The notes under the pieces were generated by a model. That model made no database searches, was not told where the DNA came from, and saw only the letters and a program-made list of their open reading frames with translations. A stretch of DNA of 64,000 bases from Anisodus tanguticus (Eukaryota; Streptophyta; Magnoliopsida; Solanales; Solanaceae): assembly GCA_034509755.1 (NCBI GenBank), contig CM067546.1, forward strand, positions 16,350,615 through 16,414,614, written 5' to 3'. The position numbers and the translations under genes were made by a program. Positions 1 through 11,524 of the stretch are shown piece by piece; positions within the stretch are counted from its first letter, which is position 1; the number at the start of each line of letters is the position of its first letter.

Positions 1-1235
1 TATACTTTTACTTGCTATTGCTTGTTGTCTGAAGATTACTTTACACCTAATTGATGTAAAAGGTGCCTTCTTAAATGGTTATCTAGACAAGGAGGTATAT
101 GTTGAAAAACCAAAAGGATTTGAAGATCCTTACCATCCACACTATGTGTACAAGCTTAAAAAGACTTTGTATGGGTTGAAACAAGTCCCTCGTGCATGGT
201 ATGGTCGTTTAACTAACTTTCTTCTTGAATTTAGTTTTAACTGTGGCAAAGCTGATCATACATTGTTTATTAAATAACACGGTGTATATTTTATAATTGA
301 TCAGATCTACGTGGATGACATAGTCTTTGGATCGACTTCACAGTCGTACCTAAATTCATTTGTTGAAGCTATGTTATCGACTTTTGAAATGAGCATGATT
401 GGGAAATTAACTTTTTTCTTAGGTTTGTATATAAAGCAAAGTGAAGATGGAATTTTCATCTCACAGAGTAAATATGTCAAGAATCTAGTTAAAAGATTTG
501 GTTTGGAGAACGCTAAACAGATGAAAATGCCAATGGGTTCATCGCAGAAGGTATGTAAGGATAATGTTGGTGAAAATGTCGACCCAACATTATTTCGATC
601 TATGATGGTAGTCTTCTTTATCTTACTGCTAGTCGCCCAGATATTATGTTTAGTGTTTGTGCACGTTTTCAAGCATATCCCAAAATGGCCCACTTAAATG
701 CCGTGAAAACGTATTATTCGATTTGTTGCTGGCACATGTGAGTTTGGAATTTAGTATTCAAAGACACTAATCCTAACTTAATAGGATTTAATGACTCGGA
801 TTGGGCTGCAGATGTGGATGATAGAAAAAGTATAAGTGGATGATGTTTTTATCTTGGCAATAACCTTGTTTCATGGTATAGTCGTAAACAAGACTGGTCT
901 CACTTTCAAATGCTGAATCTGAATATGTAGCAATTGGAAGTTGTTGCTCTCAATTAATATGGCTACGACACATGTTAAACGACTATAGATTTACTAGCAA
1001 TATTTTGATTTTGTACTGTGATAATTTGAGTGCTATAAATATTTCCAAAAATCCAGTTCAGCACTCACGTACAAAACACATTGATATTAGACATCATTTT
1101 TTAAGAGATTTAGTCGAAAATAGCTAGTTCAAAATGAACATGTTGACACTCTTCATCAACTAGCTGATATTTTTACATAAGCTTTGGACCATGAGAGATT
1201 TTCTAGCTTGAAGAATCTCTTGGTCGTTGTAATCT
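1..1235 (+). pseudogene. SIRE/Maximus-like copia RT-RNase H remnant
   Basis: This is the 3' part of a Ty1/copia pol gene, which would copy element RNA into DNA. The first 270 bases read a copia RT segment (VKGAFLNGYLDKEVYVEKPKGF, then LKKTLYGLKQVPRAWY). An in-frame TAA lies at 275-277, and the YVDD catalytic motif is intact at 308-319. The reading shifts after about 690. Between about 775 and 1190 an RNase H domain can be followed in pieces (SDWAADVDDRKSISG, then an ADIFT-like end) through stops and shifts. The gene enters from outside the window. The downstream env-like remnant and the LTR that begins TGTTAATGTTGG suggest the SIRE/Maximus lineage; this assignment is inferred from memory of the family. 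Confidence 0.85.
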
Positions 1236-2116
1236 CTAAAAAGGCATTTTTTTTGAATGTCAGCTGAAATGTTGTCTAACATTTCGGGTGACATTTACCT
1301 ATGTTATATTACTAACTGATTATTGTTGTTGTATGGTGCATAACGTTTGGTCACACAAGCATGATCCTTCAATAATAATATGTTATCAAAGTGATATCGT
1401 TCTCTGCGATGATATAAAAAGTATATCATAAAAAAGAGTATCAAAATAAGGCAAAGTCTTTACAAATATTTGGCAACTGTGAAAAATGGACAAAGCCCGT
1501 AAAAAGATACCGTTCCTATTCTATAGGAGTACCGAGTGCTTCAAAAGAGATTTGAGAATATCATAAAAGTATTCTTATTTTTGACACAAAAAATTCTTTT
1601 ATATGTGTTATATGATTAGACCAAGGACACGATGGGAAAATGATACATTGGTCCAGTGGTCAAACTCATAAAGTGCATATAAAAGTGTCTTGGTTTGTTG
1701 CAAAAGCTAAAAATTCTTGTGGGATCAAAATACTTGTGTCGTCCAAAATGTTGCTAACATTGCTGTTGACATTTTTAGAATGTGATATGTGTTGCGATGT
1801 TGTACTTATCTGATTTTTGAAATATCATATTTTACTTCGTATTATATGCCTTGTTTAATGGAATTTCAGAATTTAAAATGATAAGATTAAAATTTTATTC
1901 CTACCTTGATGCTTATTTTTTATCCCAATATTTTAGGTGTAGTTATTGTGTAAAATTGAAACACGTAAAAATAAGAGATTTTTATTGCTAAGAAAAGGTT
2001 TTCCATGTATATAAATATTCCTCTCATTTGCTATTATTTTATCATTTCTGATTTTCCAATAAAAATAAAAAAGGGGAGGGAAAATCACATCGGGTATACA
2101 TCTACCTACCTAACCG
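1236..2116. other. Spacer between pol and env-like remnant
   Basis: No coding sequence is visible in these 880 bases. The stretch lies where SIRE-type elements keep the region between pol and the envelope-like ORF. Short motifs around 'aacatt' and 'tgttgacatt' recur here and in the LTR, which suggests common origin with the element rather than host DNA. Confidence 0.5.
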
Positions 2117-2622
2117 ATGGAATCATCAAACCAAACTTCAATCTCTATCAGAAACCCTAACTTCTCAAAACCCTCTCCCAAATTTTCACCAATGGATACA
2201 TCACCAATGTCAGAACAACATCCACTCCAACACTCCAATGAGCATAAGTCCTCCAATGAATATGGAGGCTTTCAAGCACAATGATCCCTAGCAAACAGAA
2301 CAACTATCATCTTCCTCCAATCTCCCAGAAAACCCATTCCTAGAAGAAGGAAGATGAAAGTGAAAATGTTACCACAAATGTCACCAACATTCTGGGCAAC
2401 ACTGGTCCAGGACAGTCTACACTGTCTACAGAATGACTTGTGGATCAAATTGGAAAAATCAACCAACAGATTTCTGAGGTTGATGATGCAAGAAATGCCC
2501 TAACACAAGCTAGAGACCATGTCATGATGCTACTTTCTTTACAAAAAGGGGAGATGATGCTGATGCAGGGGGTGGAAGCTAAAGGCTGTTGTGCAGAGGA
2601 AGTTGAAGTTATGCAGAAGTAG
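2117..2622 (+). pseudogene. Env-like ORF remnant of SIRE-type copia
   Basis: An ATG at 2117 opens a Ser/Pro/Asn-rich stretch (MESSNQTSISIRNPNFSKPS...) that stops after about 55 codons. A second piece, about 2440-2622, reads a polar, heptad-like segment (VDQIGKINQQISEVDDARNAL...) that ends in TAG. SIRE-lineage copia elements carry an extra ORF between pol and the 3' LTR, often with coiled-coil ends, and the position here matches. Most of the middle is missing. I cannot show a signal peptide or a transmembrane helix, so any membrane role is unsupported. It could also be unrelated non-coding filler. Confidence 0.45.
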
Positions 2623-2950
2623 AAAGTTGATGGAAGCTATTGCTGCTATATGATGAGCAATGATAAAATTGTTGTTGTTATCGGTGTTGTGTGCGGATTT
2701 TTAGTGGATTGATATTGATAGTTGTTGGCAATGAATATTTCTATTTATGGTTTGTATATATTGGATGATATGTGATATGTGTGCTCATATTTGTTTTCTT
2801 TTCTAATCCTATGAATCGGTATACACATGTTTGCTTGTATGACATCACAGGTTAAGGTGGAGCATGACCTTGAATTATTGATCACAGATGTCGGACAACA
2901 TTTGTGACAACATCCTAAGTCAACTTTACATTTTAATGAGTTTTGTGAAG

Positions 2951-2970
2951 AAAGGCAAAATGGGGGATAT
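2951..2970 (+). other. Polypurine tract of SIRE-like element
   Basis: The purine-rich run AAAGGCAAAATGGGGGATAT lies directly before the TGTTAATG that opens the LTR. This is where the plus-strand DNA primer is expected. Confidence 0.8.
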
Positions 2971-3691
2971 TGTTAATGTTGGATTTTGGTGTTGTGAAAT
3001 TTGACCCAACATATCTCCTAAAGTATTGATATGAATGTGTAAGTATGTTGGGACAAATGTTGCACAACATTCGGACAAACAATTTCTGAACAGATTTTGC
3101 CTTACTTCACGCGATGCAGTAATATTTGTGTAAATATTACTATGAGGTAAAAACGACTTGACAATGTAAAAAGGAGCTGGTAAAAAACGAGTGAGGACTA
3201 AGTTAAAAGTTGTTTCTTGTCATGAGGATCAAGCCAGAGCTGTTGAGATTTTAACTCCCTATTCTTCTCCAACCAATCCCACCAGCAGTCCACTTTTCCC
3301 TCAACTTCCACAACTGATCATTGAGATTTTCAAGGAAGTATTTCTACTATAAATAGAGAGGCTACTACAGAGTATCGATATCCAGAACCAGAAAGTAAAA
3401 ATACCAAGAGAGCTCTCGGGATTTCATCTCAGAAATCTGGATCACCAGTGTTGCCTGAGTGTGTTGACAACATTCTGTCCAACATTACAATTGTTGTTTA
3501 GATTCTAGATTAGTTTTGTATGGAGCGATTGTAATGAGAGGTTGTCTATGTCTACTTAATTAGATTTTTCAGGCAGAAGTCATCTGCGACTTCAACTTTT
3601 AATTCCTTTCCGTTTTATCTTGTAAATTTGTAAAGAAAGGAATTTGTATTTTTGTATATAATATATATACAATACATTTGATCACTGACCA
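2971..3691 (+). repeat. 3' LTR of SIRE-like copia element
   Basis: The LTR begins TGTTAATGTTGGATTTTGG right after the polypurine tract. It holds a TATA-like TATAAATAGAG near 3351 and an AT-rich run near 3655. The right edge is uncertain. A CA at 3690-3691 would give a 721 bp LTR, and another CA at 3834-3835 would give 865 bp. The sequence from 3711 to 3835 (a 'tttccgctgca' stretch and a dup of 'ccgacat') still looks like LTR of this family, so the longer version is possible. The 5' LTR is outside the window. Confidence 0.7.
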
Positions 3692-4121
3692 TTATAAGTT
3701 AAATAATTTGAAAATGTAAAATCTTTGTGTCCTTTAAATTTCCGCTGCATTTACTCTTCAAGTTTTCTGTTTTGCTAAAGTGTTGATACTGGTGTCGGAC
3801 GACATAATTTCCGACATTCAGAAAAATAATTGACATTCGATTTATTTCATATCTTGTTTTTACTTTTCCTAGCATTTGACACCCTTCAGTATCGCGACCA
3901 TGCCGTACAACTAATACAAAGTGCAATGAAAGGAGTAGAAGTGTCTCGCAAATAAAACCAATTAGGAATACAATTTGGTCCTTCCATTGAAGGTAACTTA
4001 TATACTATAGAGTTCTAGAGATGTTTAGTTTAACATTTATTGATAATGGACCTTTTTTTTTCTTTCTAACATAGCATCTTTATGAATGTTTACCTAGTGA
4101 ATCACTATATTCCAGTACTGT
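3692..4121. other. Gene-free stretch after the LTR
   Basis: I see no coding sequence or RNA gene here. The first 140 bases may still belong to the LTR. Confidence 0.4.
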
Positions 4122-4465
4122 AAAACTGTTAGTTGTCCAGTATTATCTTCTTTAAGTAGCTAAAGAAGTTTATTGATTATTGAACAAAGAATATTATTGA
4201 TGAGTTTCCTTGCACTGATGAGCATATGAGTTATGTACTGTAGTTGAGCAACATATCTTCTCAATTTTATTATGTTGAGAGGAGTCTTGTTTACAAGAAT
4301 GTGGAGTAGTTGAGCAACTGATCCGGATAGGTATGTACTGTAGTTTGTATGCAGTTTAATTTCTTTGGTAAAGTCATTATATTCCTCATGTTTGTGTGTG
4401 TATGTGTTTTTGTTTTCGACTCTTTCATTGATATAATTTGCAGACATGCTTATGCTTAAATTTCT
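4122..4465. repeat. Direct repeat, copy 1 (unknown family)
   Basis: This ~344 bp stretch, starting AAAACTGTTAGTTGTCCA, recurs at 5590-5909 in the same orientation. Copy 1 has about 25 extra bases near 4232-4256 (around 'ttatgtactgtagttgagc'). Similarity starts and stops sharply. There are no clear TG...CA ends, PBS or PPT, so calling them LTRs is not justified. They may be a segmental duplication, or arms of an uncharacterised element. Confidence 0.75.
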
Positions 4466-5589
4466 ATTGTGTTGTTCGTGTTACGGTTAGGATTGGGTTA
4501 TTCCTATGCACGCAAAGAACTTGGTTCTTTGAGTAACTATGCAAGAAGGTAAATTACGGAATATAAAATCAACACAAAATTTTTTACGTGAAAAAGTCTT
4601 TGCTCCAAGAAGGCAAAAACCACAACCTATATCTTATAGGACTTTTCTCAAATTTACTAAACTCAAGCAGTTTAAGGCTTGCGATCTTCCTTGCAATACC
4701 TAAGGAATTGTTTTTAACAATCCTGCCTTTACCCTCTTATACAACTGCCTCAATGACTCTACCCAGTCAAGAGGTACCCTTACAATCTTTACCAACTAAC
4801 ACTTATTACACAATACTTGCAAAGATAAATAGATTGGAACTACAACAGAATCTAATATTATAACAAGGAACATAATGATAAATTTTGATAAGTTTTGGTT
4901 CTTCGTTTTATGTAGTTGGCTCTTTTTTAGACTAAGTGTTGACTTCGCTCACTCTGCCTCTCATTGGAATGTTGTGATTGTGATTGTGGTTAAACTCCAA
5001 AGCTTGTTCGTGCTATGTTTATATAAAAATAGTTATCGCTTTTGAATTGTTGAATCCAACCAAATTGTGTTCGGTATAATCAGCTACACTAGCTAACTTA
5101 ACAACACTCAACACTCAGAATGGCATAGGCACGGGAAGACCAGTTAAGGTCTCGATTTTATTAATTATACCCGAAAATCAAATCTTATTTGACTTGGATC
5201 TTCATTATTTCTTTGTTTACGCGTCGACTTCTTCTTTCCTACTTCGGTGCTAATTCTATGTTGATCAACTTATGGTAATATTTTCATAACATGAAATATA
5301 ACCTTTCATCCAATAGAAATAAGACAATATTTCATTTCCATCTAGTTAACATGAAATAACGTTTGCAGTCTCCGGTGTAGCATTGATATATAATGATCAG
5401 TTCCTTTGAGCAGTTTCTTGGCTGATATGACTTTTTCAGTGAATTCTTTGGAAATCTATTTGAATATTTGGTTCTTCAAATGCCTTCATTATATCTCCCT
5501 TTATTGACATTGGGTACATTGTTTGTCAAATCATCCAACATCATTATAAGCTCATCATCTATTATTAAGCCAGCAGCTACTTAACAACC
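4466..5589. other. Unassigned sequence between direct repeats
   Basis: A 91-codon open frame at 4588-4863 shows no domain or motif that I recognise. The text around 4560-4640 ('ttttttacgtgaaaaagtctttgctccaagaagg') resembles wording that recurs in nightshade repeats, but I cannot name the family. Nothing else is supported here. Confidence 0.3.
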
Positions 5590-5909
5590 AAAACTGTTAG
5601 TTGTCCAATATTATCTTCTTTAGGTAGCTGAAGAAGTTTATTGATTATTGAACAAAGAATATTATTGTTGAGTTTCAGAGCACTAATGAGCATATGAGTC
5701 ATCTCAATTTATTATGTTAAGAAGAGTCTTATTTACAAGAATGTGGAGTAGTTGAGTAACTGATCTGGGTAGGGGTGTACTGTAGTTTGTATACAGTTTA
5801 ATATCTTTAGAAAAGTCATTATATTCCTCATGTTTGTGCGTGTATGTGTTTTTGTTTTCCGACTCTTCCATTGATATAATTTTGCAGACATGCTTATTCT
5901 TAGATTTCT
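5590..5909. repeat. Direct repeat, copy 2 (unknown family)
   Basis: Second copy of the 4122-4465 stretch, about 320 bp. It matches through to TGCAGACATGCTTAT and the following 'atttct', then diverges. Confidence 0.75.
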
Positions 5910-6021
5910 AACGTGCTATTCATTTAATGTGTTACATAAGTACTTGCTTCCTATTATTTCTTCGGTATACTTCAGCGAAAAGACGAAGAGACTAATATTA
6001 GGATAATTTCAGAGATCATCT

Positions 6022-6358
6022 GTAAAGTCCCGTAAAACTTGCTAAGTATTACGTTCCGATTCATGCTCCAAATTAGGCATACGGGTGTTCGAGGGATTGT
6101 GAAGGTGTGTAGTACCTAAATCTTATTTGGAAGGTCATTTGATGTTTAGTAAAGGGGAGAAGTAGTTTTTACCAAGTTGGAAATGTTAAGTGGAAACGAA
6201 TGTCCAAAGTTGCACATGAATCTTGTAAACGTACGTAGCAATACTGCTGAATCTTGGTATTGGAAACCCTCAAGTAGTATTGTGTACTCATTCAATATAT
6301 ATAGTACCAGAGTCCTAGTCTAATATGATTATAAAGGAAGAGTCCCAAGTGTACAGGT
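6022..6358 (+). repeat. Possible gypsy LTR fragment
   Basis: The stretch opens CTGTAAAGTCCCGTAAAACT and has the phrasing of Del/Tekay-like LTR starts, similar in style to the LTR at 7183. No PBS or PPT adjoins it. It ends where a different LTR-like start occurs at about 6369. Treat as a weak family call. Confidence 0.3.
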
Positions 6359-6368
6359 GTTGACACTC

Positions 6369-6577
6369 AATTTTGATCCTTCACAATTTTTATTTAATTA
6401 GTCAAATTTCTTAAATAACAAACGGAGTGAATTATATACTTTTCAATGTTAAAAGAATTTTACAAAATTATGGTGACATTTTCTCATTTCATTTGGTAAA
6501 ATATCATAAAGTAGATCATTGTATATCATTTGAATATTTAGCATATAAATGGGAACTTTAAAATACACACACACACC

Positions 6578-6618
<41 letters not shown>

Positions 6619-7182
6619 GTGGGGGGGGGGGGGGGGGGGGTTAAGTCAAAACAATGAAAATAATTATTTAATTAATTGTTTAAATTGATCGGTGATTAAT
6701 TGACAAGTATTCTACTCCGTTTAGTCAAGAAATTAGATTTATTAAATAGATAATCAGTAAAGTTTCAATTTTATTTTTATTTTGGCGTTAATTGCAATCA
6801 CTTTTCAAAATTGGCTTCAATTGAAATATTTAAATTGATTTTCACCATCATGTTTGAATGTACTATTGCCATGCAATTCTGGGGTGGCATGGGAATTCCT
6901 ATTCATCAAAACCTTCACCAAAAAAATCATTGGCTACAAGACATTAATATTCTTACCATTCGTATCCAAAACAACTTACTTAAGTGGCAAGAGTTCTATT
7001 CTTTCGCAATCTGCCACTTATGGATAAGAAATAGCAACGTTTTAATTCCCAAACAAAGACGATGTTTGTCCAGTATGTAAGTATGCATGCTATGGAATAT
7101 AAGTTCACCACTAACCCTCATAGTCTCCAACAAGCACAAATGACCATGCAAGTCAAATGGATACCCCCTCCCCCACAATTCT
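6369..7182 (+). repeat. Probable truncated Tat/Ogre-like LTR start
   Basis: The text GTGTTGACACTCAATTTTGA near 6358-6377 resembles the start of the Ogre-type LTRs found on the minus strand later in this window (TGTTGACACCCAATTTTGTC). This would be a plus-strand LTR fragment cut off at 7182 by the Del/Tekay-like element. It contains the microsatellite at 6564-6640. The open frame at 6811-7080 has no recognisable domain. Confidence 0.4.
6564..6640. repeat. Compound microsatellite (CA)n(TA)n(G)20
   Basis: An AC/CA tract with one CCC break runs from 6564 to about 6594, an AT tract follows to about 6618, and 20 consecutive G run from 6621 to 6640. Confidence 0.95.
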
Positions 7183-9238
7183 TATAACACTCCGTACTTT
7201 CGGGCGATGGTTTGAACAGCTAGGCATATGCATGTAGACCTGAGGCCTAAGGAGATTTGATTATATTGAGGTATTCACATCAAGAGCTTAGTATATAAAA
7301 GGATAAAATCCCAAAATGATTTAGGACTTAAAAGTGTGACGGCGGTGGTTGGGAATAATATTTCGTGTGTGCCTAAGAGGTTATGGGCTAGTGCTATGTC
7401 ACACAATCATGATAATGAGTATATGGAGTGTGCTGAAAATAATATTATTCAAATGAATTTTGGATAATTAGTTGTGTGGATTAATTTATGTGGGCCCTTG
7501 ATTAATAGATATTATGGATAATTGTTAGGTGGACACATGTCATGGATAACTGGAAGCAAGTCTTATATACATCCACATAAGGGGTGTTGTGGCATCTTAT
7601 GGTGGTATAAGTAATAAGGGATTATGTTAGGTGGATTTACACGTAGAAAGGAGGTTCTTTAAGTTAGTGACTAATTCATTTGGCATTTTGGGGATGAGCA
7701 TAAGTATGTTGCACGCCACTTTCCATTATTAGATTATTCTCATTTTTATCTCTTAATCAAAACGTACCAGCAACTTTTCCTTATTGAATTGTGAAGATCA
7801 TTTCCTTTTAGTAAACTATTCATTCATTGAGGAGTCAAAACCTTGGCAGCAACTTGATATTTCCTTTTGTGGATGAAACATTAAATTCTATGAAAAAAAT
7901 GTGTATTCTTTCTGCAGAACAATATGCGGGTTTTTTTCGCACCGCTTCAATCCCGTCATTCCGTTTTTCATTACGCTTGAATAGCTAAGGAAGTTGATTC
8001 CGTCACCCCATTGGGAAGTCGACATAAAGGTATGTTAAGGTAAATCATTCTTTCTTTTGGCATGTTCAAAGTACGAAACGTAAACGTAATATTGTCCCAT
8101 AGATGATTCTACTCTTAGTAGTTAAGGATGTTTATGTTATTCATTCCTATTGTCAAAACATGTCTAAATATGTTCCTAAATCCTTATTGAGGCATATGGA
8201 AAAATGTTAATATTCACAATATTAATCGGAGGTGAAGCGATATTATGTCACTCTGATAAACTCAAGATGTTTTATTATCATTCATGTATTATATTCATGT
8301 ACTACCTTTGACCCACATGTGTTACATACACTACTATATGGTATGCATTATATATATGTAGGGGATGGAAAAAGGGATACGGCGTTATATACGCACACCA
8401 CCTGATCAGCTGGTATATGATGATGATTATGCCCACAGAGGCCGAAATAATATATGATGGGAGATGGCGTTATATACGTATATATATATGTATGACCTCA
8501 TTGTGCATGGAATTTAGGCATATTATGGCCCTCAGAGGCATTCTGCAAAGAAATGATACATATGCATATTATGGCCCTTAGAGGCATGCTATACTGGTTG
8601 GTTATTTCTTGTCTCATGTTACTTTCAGGGTGACATTCCACTCTGGAAGGGCTAGAATTTAACCTTGTGTCAGGACCTATGGGCTAAGAGACAGTCTCAT
8701 GTAGACGGTTATGTCTATTGTGCTATTTTGAATGCATGACACACTCGGTACATCAGTCGTACTGACGTCCCTTTTGTCGAGGGACGCTGCGTTTCATGCC
8801 CGCAGCCTCAGGTAGACAGGGCGACGGTCCACACTAGTAGGATGCTGGTCCAGCTGATAGTGGAGCACTCTATTTGTTCTAGAGTTGTAGTCTAGTCGTG
8901 GTATGATATTTTGGTTATGCATTGGGGTATGGCGGGGCCCTGTCCCGACCTTATTATGTTACGTACTCTTTAGAGGCTTGTAGACAGTTGTCCTATGTAT
9001 AGTAGTCATGTATGGCCTTGTCGGCCTTAGTATGTATATATGCATAGGTTGAGTTCTTCCGTTTGTAAGAGTTTACGCAGTACCTTTCCAGTTTATCATT
9101 CTTATGTGTCAGCAGGGCACTTTGTGATGGCCCTCGGGGCCCATGATTAATTATGGTTAGATGTTACATATATGATTAGTGGTACTCGACAAGAAAGGTC
9201 TGGGTGCCCGTCATGACCCTCAGGTTTGGGTCGTGACA
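7183..9238 (+). repeat. 5' LTR of Del/Tekay-like gypsy element
   Basis: A ~2.06 kb LTR that ends GGGTCGTGACA just before a primer-binding site. It starts near TATAACACTCCGTACTTTCG, where TGTAAC would be expected, so the first G may have mutated. Inside are repeats of 'gcatattatggccctcagaggcat' (about 8516 and 8566). The ending and the text after the PBS ('gagtctacaagccgtgtctag') match my recollection of nightshade Del/Tekay elements. No second LTR or pol is present in the window, so the element is truncated. Confidence 0.75.
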
Positions 9239-9242
9239 AACT

Positions 9243-9254
9243 TGGTATCAGAAC
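9243..9254 (+). other. tRNA-Met primer-binding site
   Basis: TGGTATCAGAAC lies four bases after the LTR end. It matches the standard initiator-tRNA-Met site except for one base near its end. Confidence 0.85.
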
Positions 9255-9752
9255 AGGTCTGTCCTAGTGAGTCTACAAGCCGTGTCTAGTAGAGTCTTAT
9301 TTATGGGTGTGTTGTGCACCACACTTATAGACAGGAGGCTACATGACATTTAGGATGATGGTTACCTTCCCTCTTGATCTAGAATCGTGCAATAGAGTTG
9401 TGTTGTAAGAATTCTTTTTGTAAACCTTATCGTGTTTAAGAGTACAACAATACATTTTTCCAATAGGGATATGATTAGCCAGGAGATTGAGGTTGGATTG
9501 AGTGTAAATTCGGGTAGTATGCGCTCTCTACTGAGACAGATTCGTCAAAGGTTATGAGTAAGTTGCTTTCTCAGGCACGACTTCATCCTAGAGCATCTGA
9601 TAGAGATAGGCCTTTGAGAGGTCAAGGATCTTATAACCCATGGAGATTATTAGTCAGGGATCGCCGATATTTAAAGGGTTCAAATATGCTAATATATCAG
9701 GGTTAAAGTTGTAAAGGTCAAGTGAGACCGCTCCGACCATCTTGTAGTCAGT
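9255..9752 (+). pseudogene. 5' leader and gag remnant of Del/Tekay-like element
   Basis: The first ~200 bases are untranslated leader. From about 9480 short pieces of a gag gene can be read with stops and shifts, ending in a stretch that reads GQVRPLRPSCSQCSKK at about 9717-9764. The CxxC looks like the start of the gag CCHC zinc knuckle, which binds element RNA. The reading then runs directly into pararetroviral protease/RT sequence, so the element is cut inside gag. The gag call depends on this one motif and on position. Confidence 0.55.
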
Positions 9753-11524
9753 GTAGCAAGAAAAGATGTATTAGAATCACACGGATGGAAAAGAACCAGA
9801 ACTCATAGAGCAAATGTATCAGGATTTAATGAGCAATCAAAAGAATTAGATATAATAGCGGAAAACATGAGAATAATATTAGGAAAAACTATATTCAGAT
9901 TACCAATAATTTACCAATTGGATAATATGAAACAACAAGTGTTGTTAGGAAATAACTTCTTATATTATTTTAAAACACAAGTTATAGATAGTAACACTTT
10001 TAGCTTACAAACACCATGTAATAAATTGATAGTATTAAAAAGAATATTACCAATACATACCTTGAGACTATGTACTATAAGGAATGATAGGAATAATAAC
10101 CCACAACTACTAAAAGAAAAATATCTGGATACATTAAAGATAAACTTTGGAGAGAATCCAATCCAGCTATGAGAAAAAGAAAAAATATATGCAGAAATTA
10201 AGCTGATAAACGAAAACGATATAGTTAGATCTAAACCTATCAGATATACCCAACAGACCAAAAGGAATTTGAAACTCAACTAAAAGAGTTATTAGATTTA
10301 AAATTAATACAAGAAAGTAAAAGCCCACATAGCAGCCCAGCCTTCTTAGTAAGGAAACATAGCGAACAGAAAAGAGGAAAAGTCAGAATGGTAATAGATT
10401 ATAGAGAACTAAACAAAAAGACTATATTTGACGGATATTTTTTACCATATAAAAGAAACCTCATTAACAGACTAGGGAATAAAAAATGGTTTAGCAAATT
10501 TGATTGTAAAAGCGGTTTTTGGCAAATAAAACTGACCAAAGAATCAAAACCCCTAACAATTTTTAGTGCCCCTCAAGGACACTATGAATGGAACGTACTA
10601 CCCTTTGGATTAAAAAATGCACCACAGATATTCCAGAGAATAATGGATCAGGTATTTAGAACATTAACAATTTTTTGTATAGTATATGTCGATGACATAC
10701 TAATATTTAGTGATAACCTGAATGACCATATAAAGCACCTAGAAAAATTTATAGCAACCATAAAACAACACGGAATACTACTATCGGAAAAGAAGTCAGA
10801 AATATTTAAAAATAGTATTGAATATCTAGGATATATTATAGATAACTAAGAATTACAACTACAAGAACATATAGTAACAAAGATAAAAAACTTTAAGGAA
10901 AAATTAGAAAGTAAAAAAGAGGTACAACAATTCTTAGGAATAATAAATTATGCTTCGGATCACATAAAAGATTTACCACTCTTGAGAAAACCACTACAAG
11001 AATTGATAAAGAAAAAAATAACCTTTGAGTGGAAACAAGAACATACTGAGGCTATAAAAGACATCAAAGAAAAGGTAAAATCGTTACCAAAGCATAGAAT
11101 ACCAATTGAAAAAGATCAATTAGAACTTTTTACTGATGCAAGTGATATAGGATGGGGAGCAGTCCTCATAGCCTATGATAAAGAGGATATAGATAAGGAA
11201 AAACCACTTATTTGTGGACACGGAGGAGGAACATGGAAACCAAATGAAAAGAATTATAATATAATTGAAAAAGAATTATTAGCAGTAAAATTTGGGATAA
11301 AAAGATTTCATTACCACTTATTACCGGTGAAGTTTATTGTTAGAACTGATAATACACAGGTAAAGTCTTTTATTACAAATAAAATAGATCCCTTACCAGA
11401 ATTGAATAAAAGGAGAAAATGGCAATCTTTCTTTTGTTGTTATGACTTTATTGTTAAGAATATATCTGGAACTAAAAATGTTTTAGCTGATTTTCTTAGC
11501 AGATATAATGTCGAACAACCGTGA
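9753..11524 (+). pseudogene. EPRV1 Pol: protease tail, RT and RNase H
   Basis: Encodes the back half of a pararetroviral polymerase polyprotein, which would reverse-transcribe pregenomic RNA. The protease active-site region is absent; the frame starts inside the protease domain (VARKDVLESHGW) and keeps the LLGNNFL motif. RT follows with LPFGLKNAP and an intact YVDD at 10685-10696. RNase H has LFTDASDIGWGAV (about 11128), KELLAVKFGIKRF and ADFLSRY. Breaks: TGA at 10170-10172, a one-base frameshift near 10245-10250, and TAA at 10847-10849. The gene ends at TGA 11522-11524 and overlaps the next gene by 17 bases, exactly as in EPRV2. Not functional as it stands. Confidence 0.92.

Noticed and set aside
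4588..4863. Possible host protein of 91 residues
   Set aside because: No recognisable motif, no intron signals that fit, and repeat-like surroundings.
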